Shown piece after piece: positions 34,814 to 43,123 of a stretch of DNA of 64,000 nt; the stretch's first letter is position 1; each line of letters opens with the position of its first letter. Under the pieces are notes generated by a model that made no database searches, was not told the DNA's origin, and saw nothing but the letters and a program-made list of their open reading frames with translations. The translations under genes and the position numbers were made by a program. Source of the stretch: Bacteroidales bacterium (GTDB taxonomy: Bacteria; Bacteroidota; Bacteroidia; Bacteroidales; UBA932); the NCBI GenBank assembly GCA_017534745.1, contig JAFXVX010000007.1:62001-126000 (forward strand). Direction: 5' to 3'.

Positions 34814-35491
34814 TTATTTCTCCTCCTTCGGGGCGATGGCGCACCAGACGACTGCGCTGAGGGCGCCGCCGACGAGCGGGGCGACGATGAATACCCAGAC
34901 GTCCTTGAGGGCCTGGCCGCATGCGAAGATTGCGGGGCCGATCGAACGGGCGGGGTTCACCGAGGTGCCGGTCAGGTTGATGCACACAAGGTGGACAAGG
35001 ATGAGGGAAAGGCCGATGGCGAGTCCTGCAAAGTTGCCGGCGCCGACTTTGCCGTCGGTCGTGCCGAGGACGACGAGGACGAAGATGAAGGTCGCGATGA
35101 CTTCCACGAGGAAGGCGCCGCCGAGGCCTCCGGCGTTAGCCACGCCGTTGGAGCCGAGGGCACCGGTCAAGTCAGGGGCTGCGACGACCTTGGTCAGGAG
35201 GAGGAGCACCGCGCCGGCGACGATGCCGCCGAGGATCTGGCCGACCCAGTAGCCGCAGGCGTCCTTCCAGCTCATGCGGCCGGAGATCGCGACGGCGAGG
35301 GTAATGGCAGGGTTGATGTGGCATCCGCTGATGCCGCCGATGGTGTAGGCCATGGCGACGACGGCGAGGCCGAAAGCGATTGCGGTGCCGACGACACCTG
35401 CAGGGGTTGTGCAGCCGAGGAACATGGCAGTCCCGCAGCCCAAAAGCGTCAGGACGAAGGTCCCGATGCACTCAGCGATGTACTTTTTCAT
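34814..35491 (-). CDS. aqpZ: Aquaporin Z / MIP-family water channel
   Basis: This 225-residue inner-membrane protein has six helices and both NPA boxes: HINPAITLAVA (first half) and SVNPARSIGPAIF (second half), with the Arg after the second box that sets selectivity. The residues resemble AqpZ (water) more than GlpF (glycerol), but selectivity is inference. I start it at the ATG at 35491 (MKKYIAECIG); an ATG 9 bases upstream (35500) is also possible. It stands alone, with its own terminator. Confidence 0.9.
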   Translation of the reverse strand: MKKYIAECIGTFVLTLLGCGTAMFLGCTTPAGVVGTAIAFGLAVVAMAYTIGGISGCHINPAITLAVAISGRMSWKDACGYWVGQILGGIVAGAVLLLLTKVVAAPDLTGALGSNGVANAGGLGGAFLVEVIATFIFVLVVLGTTDGKVGAGNFAGLAIGLSLILVHLVCINLTGTSVNPARSIGPAIFACGQALKDVWVFIVAPLVGGALSAVVWCAIAPKEEK

Positions 35492-35540
35492 ATGGAACAT
35501 TGGTTTAGAGTGGTTTCAGTCAAAACGTCGTTTTCGTGTT

Positions 35541-35548
35541 CAAATATA
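35541..35548 (-). promoter_or_regulatory. Promoter box for the aquaporin gene
   Basis: The minus strand reads TATATTTG, a perfect box, leaving about 49 bases to the ATG at 35491. It faces the M49 peptidase promoter only 10 bases away. Confidence 0.5.
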
Positions 35549-35558
35549 GGAAAAATTT

Positions 35559-35566
35559 TATATTTG
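35559..35566 (+). promoter_or_regulatory. Promoter box for the M49 peptidase
   Basis: TATATTTG is a perfect box, 21 bases before the ATG at 35588. Confidence 0.5.
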
Positions 35567-35587
35567 TAGAACAAACTGGAAAAGAAT

Positions 35588-37585
35588 ATGAAAAGGTTTT
35601 TCAAAATGTGCATTTTTGCTATTGCCGCTGCCGCTGCGGCTTCCTGCGGTGAAAAGAAAGAAGGCGGGGACTTCCACTACCTGCTTGATGAGTTTGCAGA
35701 CCTGAAGGTTATGCGTTACCAGGTGCCGGGCTGGGAGGCCCTGTCCCTTCAGCAGAAGGAGTATGCCTACCACCTCGCGGAGGCGGCCAAGTACGGCCGC
35801 GACATCCTATGGGACCAGAACTGCAAGTGGAACCTTCCGATCCGCCATGCGGTTGAAAATGTGCTTGAAAACTATTCCGGTGACCGCGATTGCCCCGATT
35901 TCGAGACATTTACGGTCTATGCCAAAAGGCTGTTTTTCTCCAACGGCATCCATCACCATTACGCTGAGGACAAGTTCTTCCCCGAGTGTCCGAGGGAGTA
36001 TTTCGCCTCGCTCTTCGAGGCGGTCGGCGTCGAAGGCGCCGATGCGCTGTTGGATGTGATCTATTCTCCCGATAAATACCTGCAGCGTCGTTCTACCTCG
36101 AAGGAGGGAGATATTGTGGCCCTTTCCTCGGTCAATTTCTACGACGGGGTAAGCCGGAAGGAGGTCGAGGATTATTATGCAGGCATCGAGGACCCGTCGG
36201 ATCGTGAGCCGGTGTCCTATGGCTTGAATACCAAGGTGGTAAAGGGCCCTGACGGCATCATCCGGGAGGAACCCTGGAAGGTCGGGGGAATCTATTCCGC
36301 CGCTATATCGAAGATATGCGAAGAGCTGGAAGCGGCCGCCTCTGTTGCGGAAAACGACATCCAGAAAAAGGCCCTCAGCCTTCTCGTGGAGTACTACAGG
36401 AGCGGAGACCTCCGCAAGTGGGACGAATTCAATATCGAATGGGTGAAGGACACCATCGGCACCGTAGATTTTATCAATGGCTTCGTGGAGGACTACAACG
36501 ACCCGCTCGGCCGCAAGGGCAGCTGGGAAGGCTATGTAAATATCAAGGATTTCGAGGCGTCGGCCCGGACCGAGGCGCTTTCCGCCTCGGCGCAGTGGTT
36601 TGAGGACAACTCGCCTGTGGATCCCCGCTTCCGCAAGGCGAAAGTCAAGGGCGTCTCAGCTAAGGTTATCAATGCTGTGTGCCTTGCCGGTGACAGTTAT
36701 CCTTCAACTCCAATCGGTATCAATCTTCCCAACGCGGACTGGATCCGCAAGGAATACGGTTCCAAGTCCGTCACTATCGCGAACATTACCGAGGCCTATG
36801 ACAAGGCCGCCCAGGAGTCGCCGAAGAACCTTCTCGACGAGTTTGCATATTCCGACGAAGAGAAGGAACTCGTCCGCAAGTGGGGGAGCCTTGCCGATGC
36901 AATCCACACCGACCTCCATGAGTGCCTCGGCCATGGCTCCGGCCAGCTTCTTCCCGGCGTCTCGACGACGGCTATGGGAGAGTACGCGTCGGCTCTAGAA
37001 GAGGCTCGCGCCGATCTTTTCGGACTCTATTACTGCGCCGATCCGAAGCTCATCGAGCTCGGCATAGTGCCTTCGGAGGAGGCATATAAGGCGGAGTATT
37101 CCAGCTACATCCGTAACGGTCTCTTCACTCAGTTCACCCGCGTCGAGCTCGGCCGCCCCAACACCGAGGCCCACATGCAGAACCGCAAGCTCATCGCGGA
37201 ATGGTGCTATGAAAAGGGTGCTGCCGCCAATGTAATTGAGAAAAAGGTGCGCGACGGGAAGACCTATTTCGTGGTCAACGACTATCCCGCCCTCCGCGGC
37301 CTGTTTGCTGAACTACTTGCTGAGGTGCAGCGCATTAAGTCAGAAGGAGACTACGCCGCCGGTAAGGCTCTCATCGAGAAGTACGCCGTCAACATCGATC
37401 CGGAGCTCCACAGGGAGGTCCGTGAGAGATATGCCGCCCTCGGCCTCAAGCCCTACGGCGGTTTCGTCAATCCCGATATCGTCCCTGTGGTGAAGGGCGG
37501 CAAAGTCGTCGATTACGACATTGTCTATTGCGACGACTATCTTGGCCAGATGCTCTCCTACGGCAGGAAATACGGCGTTTTATAG
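35588..37585 (+). CDS. Dipeptidyl peptidase III-like zinc peptidase (M49), lipoprotein
   Basis: This 665-residue protein has a lipoprotein signal (lipobox AAASC, then GEKKEGG). Its zinc motif is HECLGH at residues 444-449, and EEARAD at 471-476 supplies the third ligand. Both are the motifs of Bacteroidota DPP III, which removes dipeptides from the N-terminus of short peptides. Length is normal for the Bacteroides enzyme. Homologues are often mis-labelled dihydrofolate reductase; nothing here resembles that fold. It overlaps the convergent mazG by 6 bases. Confidence 0.9.
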   Translation: MKRFFKMCIFAIAAAAAASCGEKKEGGDFHYLLDEFADLKVMRYQVPGWEALSLQQKEYAYHLAEAAKYGRDILWDQNCKWNLPIRHAVENVLENYSGDRDCPDFETFTVYAKRLFFSNGIHHHYAEDKFFPECPREYFASLFEAVGVEGADALLDVIYSPDKYLQRRSTSKEGDIVALSSVNFYDGVSRKEVEDYYAGIEDPSDREPVSYGLNTKVVKGPDGIIREEPWKVGGIYSAAISKICEELEAAASVAENDIQKKALSLLVEYYRSGDLRKWDEFNIEWVKDTIGTVDFINGFVEDYNDPLGRKGSWEGYVNIKDFEASARTEALSASAQWFEDNSPVDPRFRKAKVKGVSAKVINAVCLAGDSYPSTPIGINLPNADWIRKEYGSKSVTIANITEAYDKAAQESPKNLLDEFAYSDEEKELVRKWGSLADAIHTDLHECLGHGSGQLLPGVSTTAMGEYASALEEARADLFGLYYCADPKLIELGIVPSEEAYKAEYSSYIRNGLFTQFTRVELGRPNTEAHMQNRKLIAEWCYEKGAAANVIEKKVRDGKTYFVVNDYPALRGLFAELLAEVQRIKSEGDYAAGKALIEKYAVNIDPELHREVRERYAALGLKPYGGFVNPDIVPVVKGGKVVDYDIVYCDDYLGQMLSYGRKYGVL

Positions 37586-38383
37586 GCCTTTGGATTTAGC
37601 CTCTTCCCAGATCTCGTCCATTTCAGGGAGGGACATGGAGTGGAGGAGGCGGCCGGAGCGGATGGTGCGGTCTTCGAGGTAGTCGAAGCGGCGGCGGAAT
37701 TTGCGGCAGGTGCGGCTGAGCGCGACCTCGGGGTCGATGTCGTAGAGACGCGCCGCGTTTATGAGCGCAAACATCACGTCGCCGAGCTCCTCTTCCGCCC
37801 GCTCGTGCGCCGTGGCCGAGTCTCCTTCGTCCAGTTTGCGGGCTTCGGCCTCGAACTCAGCGATTTCCTCGCGGACTTTGGCCCAGACGTCGGGGCGTGA
37901 CTCCCAGTCAAAGCCGACGTCGCGGACCTTGCGCTGAATCTGCATCGCCTTGAGGACGGACGGGGCGGACTCGGGGACGCCGTCGAGAATGTGTTTGCCC
38001 TCTCTCTCCTTGAGCTTACGTAGCTCCCACTGCTCGGAGACGGTCTTGGCGTCGGTCCTGCCGCCGCCTGCGAAGACATGCGGGTGACGGAATATCATCT
38101 TTTCGCATTCGCGGGTCGCGATGTCGGCGATGTCGTAGAGGCCTTTCTCCTCGGCGATTTTTGCATAGAAAACTATATGGAGAAGAAGGTCTCCAAGTTC
38201 CTTCTCGGTGTCGGAATCATTCCGGGAAAGGACGGCGTCCGAGAGCTCAAATACCTCTTCCAGCGTAAGTTGCCTAAGTGAGTCGTGGGTCTGTTCGCCG
38301 TTCCACGGACATTCGGCGCGCAGGCGGTCCATAATATCGAGAAGCCGGCCGACGGCTTCGAGTTTTTCTTCTTTGGTGTGCAT
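37580..38383 (-). CDS. mazG: Nucleoside triphosphate pyrophosphohydrolase MazG
   Basis: MazG hydrolyses nucleoside triphosphates to monophosphates, cleaning the pool and lowering (p)ppGpp-linked stress. The 267-residue protein has two helical MazG modules. The first has the metal ligands in LEEVFELSDA ... EKELGDLLLHIVFYA, the second in VREEIAEFEAEA ... RAEEELGDVMFALINAAR. The ATG at 38383 is preferred; a TTG at 38392 lies inside the promoter box. Divergent from the ROK-like gene with 41 bases between starts. Confidence 0.92.
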   Translation of the reverse strand: MHTKEEKLEAVGRLLDIMDRLRAECPWNGEQTHDSLRQLTLEEVFELSDAVLSRNDSDTEKELGDLLLHIVFYAKIAEEKGLYDIADIATRECEKMIFRHPHVFAGGGRTDAKTVSEQWELRKLKEREGKHILDGVPESAPSVLKAMQIQRKVRDVGFDWESRPDVWAKVREEIAEFEAEARKLDEGDSATAHERAEEELGDVMFALINAARLYDIDPEVALSRTCRKFRRRFDYLEDRTIRSGRLLHSMSLPEMDEIWEEAKSKGL

Positions 38384-38389
38384 ATAGCG

Positions 38390-38397
38390 CAAAAGTA
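38390..38397 (-). promoter_or_regulatory. Promoter box for mazG, very close to the start codon
   Basis: The minus strand reads TACTTTTG, a perfect box, only 6 bases before the mazG ATG at 38383. Confidence 0.55.
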
Positions 38398-38410
38398 GTA
38401 TATTTTTGCT

Positions 38411-38418
38411 TATTTTTG
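38411..38418 (+). promoter_or_regulatory. Promoter box for the ROK-like gene, very close to the start codon
   Basis: TATTTTTG is a perfect box 6 bases before the ATG at 38425. A second copy lies at 38401-38408. Confidence 0.5.
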
Positions 38419-38424
38419 CAAACT

Positions 38425-39282
38425 ATGAATATCCACACAGCCATGCTTGAAGCCAGAATACTCCTCGATGTCGGCGGCACCTTCCTCAAAAGCAGCCTCG
38501 GCATCCGCGGTGCCGGCCCCGTCGAGGGGACCTTCGCTTCCGTGCCGATGCCCTCGGACGGCAGCGCGGCCGATATTATCGGTGCCATCAAAGAGACTAT
38601 GCGTATCCAGCTCGGAAACGCCTCTGAGCGCGGGATGCACGTCGCCGACCTTGCGGCCGATGTGCCCGGCCCGTTCGACTATTCCTCGGGCCGCTTCCTT
38701 ATGAAACATAAATTCGCGGCGGTCTATGGAATGAGTTTCTCCGATATCCTCGGAAACGACATTCCCATGACTTTCATGCACGATGTCAACTGCGCCCTGC
38801 TGGGCCATATAGTGTCCGACCCCGCACTCCGTGAGGGCAATGTTGGACTCGTGACCCTCGGCACAGGCCTCGGCTTCTCCTACGCCTCGGGCGGAAAAAT
38901 TTCAAAGGACCAGGCCGGCGAGCCTACTGAGAGCCTCTGGGATATGCCTTACCGCGGTGGTATCCTGGAAGACTTCGTTTCCCGCAGGGGAATCATCGCG
39001 GCTTATGGCTCCGATGAGGAGATTGACGTGAAAGATATCGCCGAACGGGCCAGGGAAGGGGATCAGGCCGCACTCGCAGCCTTCGAGGCTGCCGGCCGGT
39101 GTTTTGCCGAAGGTGCCGCGCCGCTCCTCAGGCGCCTGTCGATAGGTCACCTGGTGTTTGCCGGGCAGATTTCCCGTTCGTTCGACCTTATCCGTCCCGG
39201 GATCGGGGATTCACTGCAGTGCGCCATGGAGGTGTCGCCGGATCTGCAGGGTACTGTGTTCAAGGGGCTTGCGTTTATTTAG
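38425..39282 (+). CDS. ROK-like sugar kinase or regulator
   Basis: This 285-residue protein has an ATPase-fold start (LLDVGGTFLKSSLG, the ROK phosphate-1 motif). Further signs are AADVPGPFDYSSGRF, HDVNCALLGH with the general base Asp, and VTLGTGLGFSYASGGK. The usual ROK zinc signature CxCGxxGC is absent from the next segment, where the chain reads SLWDMPYRGGILEDFV. So a kinase role is plausible, but the zinc-dependent glucose specificity of typical ROK enzymes is not supported. It is followed 10 bases later by the CoA-transferase gene. Confidence 0.75.
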   Translation: MNIHTAMLEARILLDVGGTFLKSSLGIRGAGPVEGTFASVPMPSDGSAADIIGAIKETMRIQLGNASERGMHVADLAADVPGPFDYSSGRFLMKHKFAAVYGMSFSDILGNDIPMTFMHDVNCALLGHIVSDPALREGNVGLVTLGTGLGFSYASGGKISKDQAGEPTESLWDMPYRGGILEDFVSRRGIIAAYGSDEEIDVKDIAERAREGDQAALAAFEAAGRCFAEGAAPLLRRLSIGHLVFAGQISRSFDLIRPGIGDSLQCAMEVSPDLQGTVFKGLAFI

Positions 39283-39292
39283 AAGAAAAGAT

Positions 39293-40588
39293 ATGCAGCA
39301 TACTTTCGTCACGGCGGATGAGGCCGTCAGCGTAGTCAAAAGCGGAGATCATATTCACCTTTCCAGCGTCGCGAGCGTTCCCCACGTGCTGATCCGGGCC
39401 CTCTGCAGGAGGGCGGATGCGGGCGAAGTGGAGGACCTCCATTTCCACCATTTCCACACCGAGGGCCCTGCTCCCTACAGCGAGGAGCGTTATGCCGGCA
39501 TATTCTTCGACCAGGGCTTTTTCGTGGGCCCGAACGTGCGTGCGAACGTCAACGCCGGCTGGGCCGACTATCTGCCGGTCCACCTCGGCGAGTCGCAGAA
39601 GCTCTACCGCAGCGGCGCGCTTCCCTGCGACGTCGCGATGGTCCAGGTCTCCCTCCCGGACGAGAACGGGATGGTCTCCCTCGGAACCTCTGTCGACTGC
39701 TCCATCGCGGCCGTGGAGTCCGCAAAACATGCGATAGCCGTCGTAAACCCCAACGTCCCGTTTGCCTACGGAGACCTCGTGAGCCTCAACGCCTTCGAGT
39801 TCCTCGTCAAGGACGATACGCCCCTTGTCACGGCCGCTTTTGCCGAGCCGACCCCCACCGAGAGGCTTATCGGCCGCAACTGCGCTGAGCTCGTTCCCGA
39901 CGGCGCATGCATACAGATGGGCATCGGAGCACTTCCGAATGCCCTCGCCGCCTGCCTTGAGGACCGCCGCGACCTCGGTCTCCACACTGAGATGTTCGCT
40001 GACGGCATTCTCAAGCTCATCCGTAAGGGCGTTATCAACGGATCGCGCAAGAAGGTGGACCGCGGCAAGGTGGTCGCCTCCTTCCTCCTCGGTTCCAACG
40101 ACGTCTATGGATTTATAGACCATAACCCCGACGTCCTCATGAAGGACATCAAATACACCAATGACCCCTGGGTCATAGCCTCCAACCCCGGCATGATAGC
40201 CATCAACTCCGCGACGGAGGTTGACCTCACCGGGCAGATCAGCGCCGACTCCATCGGGATGAGGATATTTTCCGGCACCGGTGGCCAGCTGGACTTCGTC
40301 CGCGGCGCCACGATGTCCGAGGGGGGTAAGTCAGTGACTGCCTTCGCCTCCAGGACCAACAAGGGGAAGAACAAGATCGTCGATGCCCTCAACCCGGGCG
40401 CCGGCGTTGTGACCCCACGCTCAGACGCCCACTGGATAGTGACAGAATACGGTGCCGTGGACCTTTACGGCAAATCCCTTCAGGAGAGGGCCCGCCTCAT
40501 GATTTCCATCGCCCACCCCGACGATCGCGAAATGCTCGAAAGGTCCGCCTTCGAGCGCTTCGGCCGCCATTTTCTTTATGTTAAGTAA
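39293..40588 (+). CDS. Acetyl-CoA hydrolase/transferase family protein (4-hydroxybutyrate CoA-transferase-like)
   Basis: This 431-residue protein matches the family that includes 4-hydroxybutyrate and butyrate:acetyl-CoA transferases. It shows VQVSLPDENGMVSLGTSVDC, MGIGALPNALAACL, the catalytic Glu in LHTEMFADG, and FSGTGGQLDFVRGA. The ATG at 39293 gives a normal N-terminus (MQHTFVTADEAV); upstream frame belongs to the ROK-like gene. The actual acyl donor is unknown; fermentative acid production is the likely setting. Confidence 0.88.
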   Translation: MQHTFVTADEAVSVVKSGDHIHLSSVASVPHVLIRALCRRADAGEVEDLHFHHFHTEGPAPYSEERYAGIFFDQGFFVGPNVRANVNAGWADYLPVHLGESQKLYRSGALPCDVAMVQVSLPDENGMVSLGTSVDCSIAAVESAKHAIAVVNPNVPFAYGDLVSLNAFEFLVKDDTPLVTAAFAEPTPTERLIGRNCAELVPDGACIQMGIGALPNALAACLEDRRDLGLHTEMFADGILKLIRKGVINGSRKKVDRGKVVASFLLGSNDVYGFIDHNPDVLMKDIKYTNDPWVIASNPGMIAINSATEVDLTGQISADSIGMRIFSGTGGQLDFVRGATMSEGGKSVTAFASRTNKGKNKIVDALNPGAGVVTPRSDAHWIVTEYGAVDLYGKSLQERARLMISIAHPDDREMLERSAFERFGRHFLYVK

Positions 40589-40589
40589 T

Positions 40590-41384
40590 ATGAAAGACAG
40601 GGAAATACAGGTAATGGGAATAGTGAATCTCAATGGGGATTCATTTTACAGCGGCAGCAGGGTTCTGACTCCTGAGGCTGTGGTGGAGAGAGTGGGGAAT
40701 ATGATTGATGAGGGTGCTTCGATGGTGGATTTCGGCGGAGTTTCGACGAGGCCGGGGGCGGCGCCCGTATCCCTGGAAGAAGAGTGGGATCGACTGGCAA
40801 AACCGCTTGCGGCTGTGAGGGAAGCTTTCCCCTCACTGACCATATCCGTGGATACGACACGCTCGGAGATAGTCCGCCGCTGTCTTTCAGTAGCGGGGAG
40901 GATAGTTGTCAACGACATCTCTGCCGGGGAGGATGATCCGGCGATGCTTCCGATAGTGGTGGCGGAGAACCTTTCTTATATTGCTATGCACAAGAGGGGA
41001 GACCCCGGGACGATGAGGGACCTGACGGATTATCCGGAGGGGATAGTTGAGGCGGTGCTGACATATTTCGCCTCATTTGCCGACAGGGCGTCCGGCGTTT
41101 CTGACTGGATACTCGACCCGGGCTTCGGTTTTGCGAAGACCGTGGAGCAGAACTACGCCCTTCTCGACGGCCTCTCCAATTTCCGCCGTTTCGGCAGGAA
41201 AATTCTCGTCGGAGTGTCGCGTAAGAGTATGATATACGGCCCGTTGGGTATAACCCCCTACGAGGCCCTCGCCCCCACCCAGGTGATTCACCTCAAGGCG
41301 CTCCAGGAGGGCGCCGACATCCTCCGCGTCCATGACGTAGCCGAGGCTGTCCGCACGGTAAAGCTATATAGGGAGTACCTGTAA
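40590..41384 (+). CDS. folP: Dihydropteroate synthase
   Basis: FolP joins pterin pyrophosphate and p-aminobenzoate in folate synthesis and is the target of sulphonamides. From the ATG at 40590 the protein has 264 residues. It shows STRPGA, VNDISAGE, MHKRGDPGTM, WILDPGFGFAKTVEQNYAL, LVGVSRKSMI and HDVAEAV. The first loop reads VNLNGDSFYSGS where the family normally has NVTPDSF. A start at 40578 is also possible, but overlaps the previous gene. It lies 1 base after the CoA-transferase stop. Confidence 0.9.
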   Translation: MKDREIQVMGIVNLNGDSFYSGSRVLTPEAVVERVGNMIDEGASMVDFGGVSTRPGAAPVSLEEEWDRLAKPLAAVREAFPSLTISVDTTRSEIVRRCLSVAGRIVVNDISAGEDDPAMLPIVVAENLSYIAMHKRGDPGTMRDLTDYPEGIVEAVLTYFASFADRASGVSDWILDPGFGFAKTVEQNYALLDGLSNFRRFGRKILVGVSRKSMIYGPLGITPYEALAPTQVIHLKALQEGADILRVHDVAEAVRTVKLYREYL

Positions 41385-41402
41385 GCCGTTTCCTCCGAAA
41401 CC

Positions 41403-42119
41403 CTACAGGAATTCCGGCGCCCTGTCGAGAGCGTCGATTTTGCCGATATCGAGTATTCTGAAGTTCTCCGGGATGAAGCCCCGGATGCAGTGCTCTGCAC
41501 AGAGACGCAGGTAAGCGTCGATTATGGAGAAGCGTCCGGAGAAGCCGTATTTTTCCAGCAGCGGGAAAATCTCGTCCGAGACCAGATGAATCCCGGAGAA
41601 AGCCAGCCGGCGATACTTGGCCGGGTCAAGGGCTCCGTAGGGCGAGCGCACTTCTCCGGTCCGCTCATCCACCCAGCCGGCGAGATTCATATCCCCGTCG
41701 AACAACAGATGTCTAGACGACTCCCTTTCGCTCACAACGAGCGTTGCGACCGCATCCTCCTCAGGGATTGCCCGTAAGTCCAGATTCGAGAAAATATCCA
41801 CATTGTGCACCAGGAAGTGGTGGCCCTCCAGGAACCGCCTCGCCCGGAGGATCCCGCCGCCGGTGTCGAGGAGGCAGTCGCTCTCGTCGGAGATGTGAAC
41901 CTCAGGGAACTCTCTCCCGAGGTACTCCGCCAGCATGGCGGCGAAGTGGTGGACGTTGACGGTGATGTCGTCGTATCCGGAGGACTGCAACTTCTTGAGA
42001 ATATGATATATAAGCGGCTTGCCGCCGACCTCGACCAGAGCCTTCGGCCTGGCGTCCGTCAGAGGCCGGAGCCTCGTCCCGAGCCCCGCCGCAAGCACAA
42101 ATGCTTTTCTCGTCTGCAT
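41403..42119 (-). CDS. Sugar-phosphate nucleotidyltransferase
   Basis: This 238-residue protein has the nucleotidyltransferase signature VLAAGLGTRLRPLTDARPKALVEVGGKP (seen as consecutive pieces at residues 7-35). The metal Asp is in HNVDIFSNLD. The size fits MurU/RfbA-like or mannose-1-phosphate guanylyltransferase-like enzymes without the C-terminal acetyltransferase repeat. The sugar is unknown. In relatives a kinase often sits alongside; none is seen here. It is divergent from a degenerate phosphomannose isomerase, which hints at mannose but does not prove it. Confidence 0.85.
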   Translation of the reverse strand: MQTRKAFVLAAGLGTRLRPLTDARPKALVEVGGKPLIYHILKKLQSSGYDDITVNVHHFAAMLAEYLGREFPEVHISDESDCLLDTGGGILRARRFLEGHHFLVHNVDIFSNLDLRAIPEEDAVATLVVSERESSRHLLFDGDMNLAGWVDERTGEVRSPYGALDPAKYRRLAFSGIHLVSDEIFPLLEKYGFSGRFSIIDAYLRLCAEHCIRGFIPENFRILDIGKIDALDRAPEFL

Positions 42120-42127
42120 GCCAAATG

Positions 42128-42135
42128 CAAAAATA
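42128..42135 (-). promoter_or_regulatory. Promoter box for the nucleotidyltransferase, very close to the start codon
   Basis: The minus strand reads TATTTTTG, a perfect box, 8 bases before the ATG at 42119. Confidence 0.5.
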
Positions 42136-42156
42136 GTTTTTCCGTGCGAAAAAACT

Positions 42157-42164
42157 TATATTTG
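42157..42164 (+). promoter_or_regulatory. Promoter box for the isomerase-like gene, very close to the start codon
   Basis: TATATTTG is a perfect box, with only 4 bases before the ATG at 42169. Confidence 0.55.
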
Positions 42165-42168
42165 TAGT

Positions 42169-43122
42169 ATGGAAAATGACAATAAATTGTATCCGCTGAG
42201 GTTTGTGCCGGTAGAGGTTGAGAAGGCGTGGGGGAAGGAGACGTTTCTGGTGGCGGACCTTGCGGAGGTGAGCACAATGGTTCACTCCGGCTGGCTCGGT
42301 GCCAACAGCGTCGCGGAGCTTATGGAGACTTTCCTGGAGGACATGGTCGGAGAGGCGTCGTTTGCCTACTACGGCCTGCAGTTTCCGGTCACTGTGAAGG
42401 TGCTGGACGTCGAGGACCGGACGCCGCTTCTCGTCACGGCTGACGACGAGACGGCCGCCGCCCGCTACGATGCTTTCGGAAAGGCCGTCTTCTGGTATGT
42501 CGCCGAGGCCTCTCCGGGAGCGGAGCTCACGATAGGCTTCGAGGCTGACACTGACGCTTCTTCGTTCTACGAAGGCTGCGTCGGCGGCCGCTCTGCAGAC
42601 CTTCTCCGCAGGATGAAGCCATCGAGGGGTGACTGTTTCGAGATCGTCCCTGGCCTTGTTTACGGCGCTTCCGGCAAGATGAAGATTATCGAGATATCGG
42701 AAGCTTCGGATCTCGACTTCACTCTCGTGGCCCACGACGGCTCGGCCGGGGAGCACCTCGATGAGGCCTTCGACCTCATCAGTTACCGCTCCGGCGGGGC
42801 TGACCCGGTCAGAAAAGCCTGGAAGGATGGCGTCGCCCTCCTTTCCGACCGGCCGGAGTTCCGCGTCAGCGAGCTGAGCGTTGAAGCTCCGCTCCGCATC
42901 GACGGCGGCCCCAGGGGGACTTTCAGTATCTACTACTGCCTCTCCGGCGAAGTGGAAGTGAAGTCCTGCGACGGGGCAGGGGAAGGCGCCAGGGCCTCAA
43001 AAGGCGGTCTCATCCTCGTTCCTGCCGGCCTCGGGGACTTCATGCTGGTCCCCTCCGGCAAGGCGACTCTCCTGGAGATTATTTCCGGGACCCGTTCTGA
43101 AGAAGATACATACTTGAAGTAA
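42169..43122 (+). CDS. Type I phosphomannose isomerase homologue lacking metal ligands (probable pseudoenzyme)
   Basis: This 317-residue protein aligns along its length with the small type I phosphomannose isomerases of Bacteroidota, which use one zinc. The start (PLRFVPVEVEKAWG), the DMVG and YGLQFPVTVKVLD blocks, GKAVFWYV, PGAELTIGF and RGDCFEIVPG are recognisable. Yet all four zinc ligands are replaced: Gln to L88 and His to T90 (VQVHP reads LLVTA), Glu to V107 (GKTExW reads GKAVFW) and His to Y165 (GTxH reads GLVY). The TYRVYD arginine region is also lost. The fold is probably kept without isomerase activity, perhaps for regulation or sugar binding. It precedes the S4 gene by 1 base. Confidence 0.85.
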   Translation: MENDNKLYPLRFVPVEVEKAWGKETFLVADLAEVSTMVHSGWLGANSVAELMETFLEDMVGEASFAYYGLQFPVTVKVLDVEDRTPLLVTADDETAAARYDAFGKAVFWYVAEASPGAELTIGFEADTDASSFYEGCVGGRSADLLRRMKPSRGDCFEIVPGLVYGASGKMKIIEISEASDLDFTLVAHDGSAGEHLDEAFDLISYRSGGADPVRKAWKDGVALLSDRPEFRVSELSVEAPLRIDGGPRGTFSIYYCLSGEVEVKSCDGAGEGARASKGGLILVPAGLGDFMLVPSGKATLLEIISGTRSEEDTYLK

Positions 43123-43123
43123 T

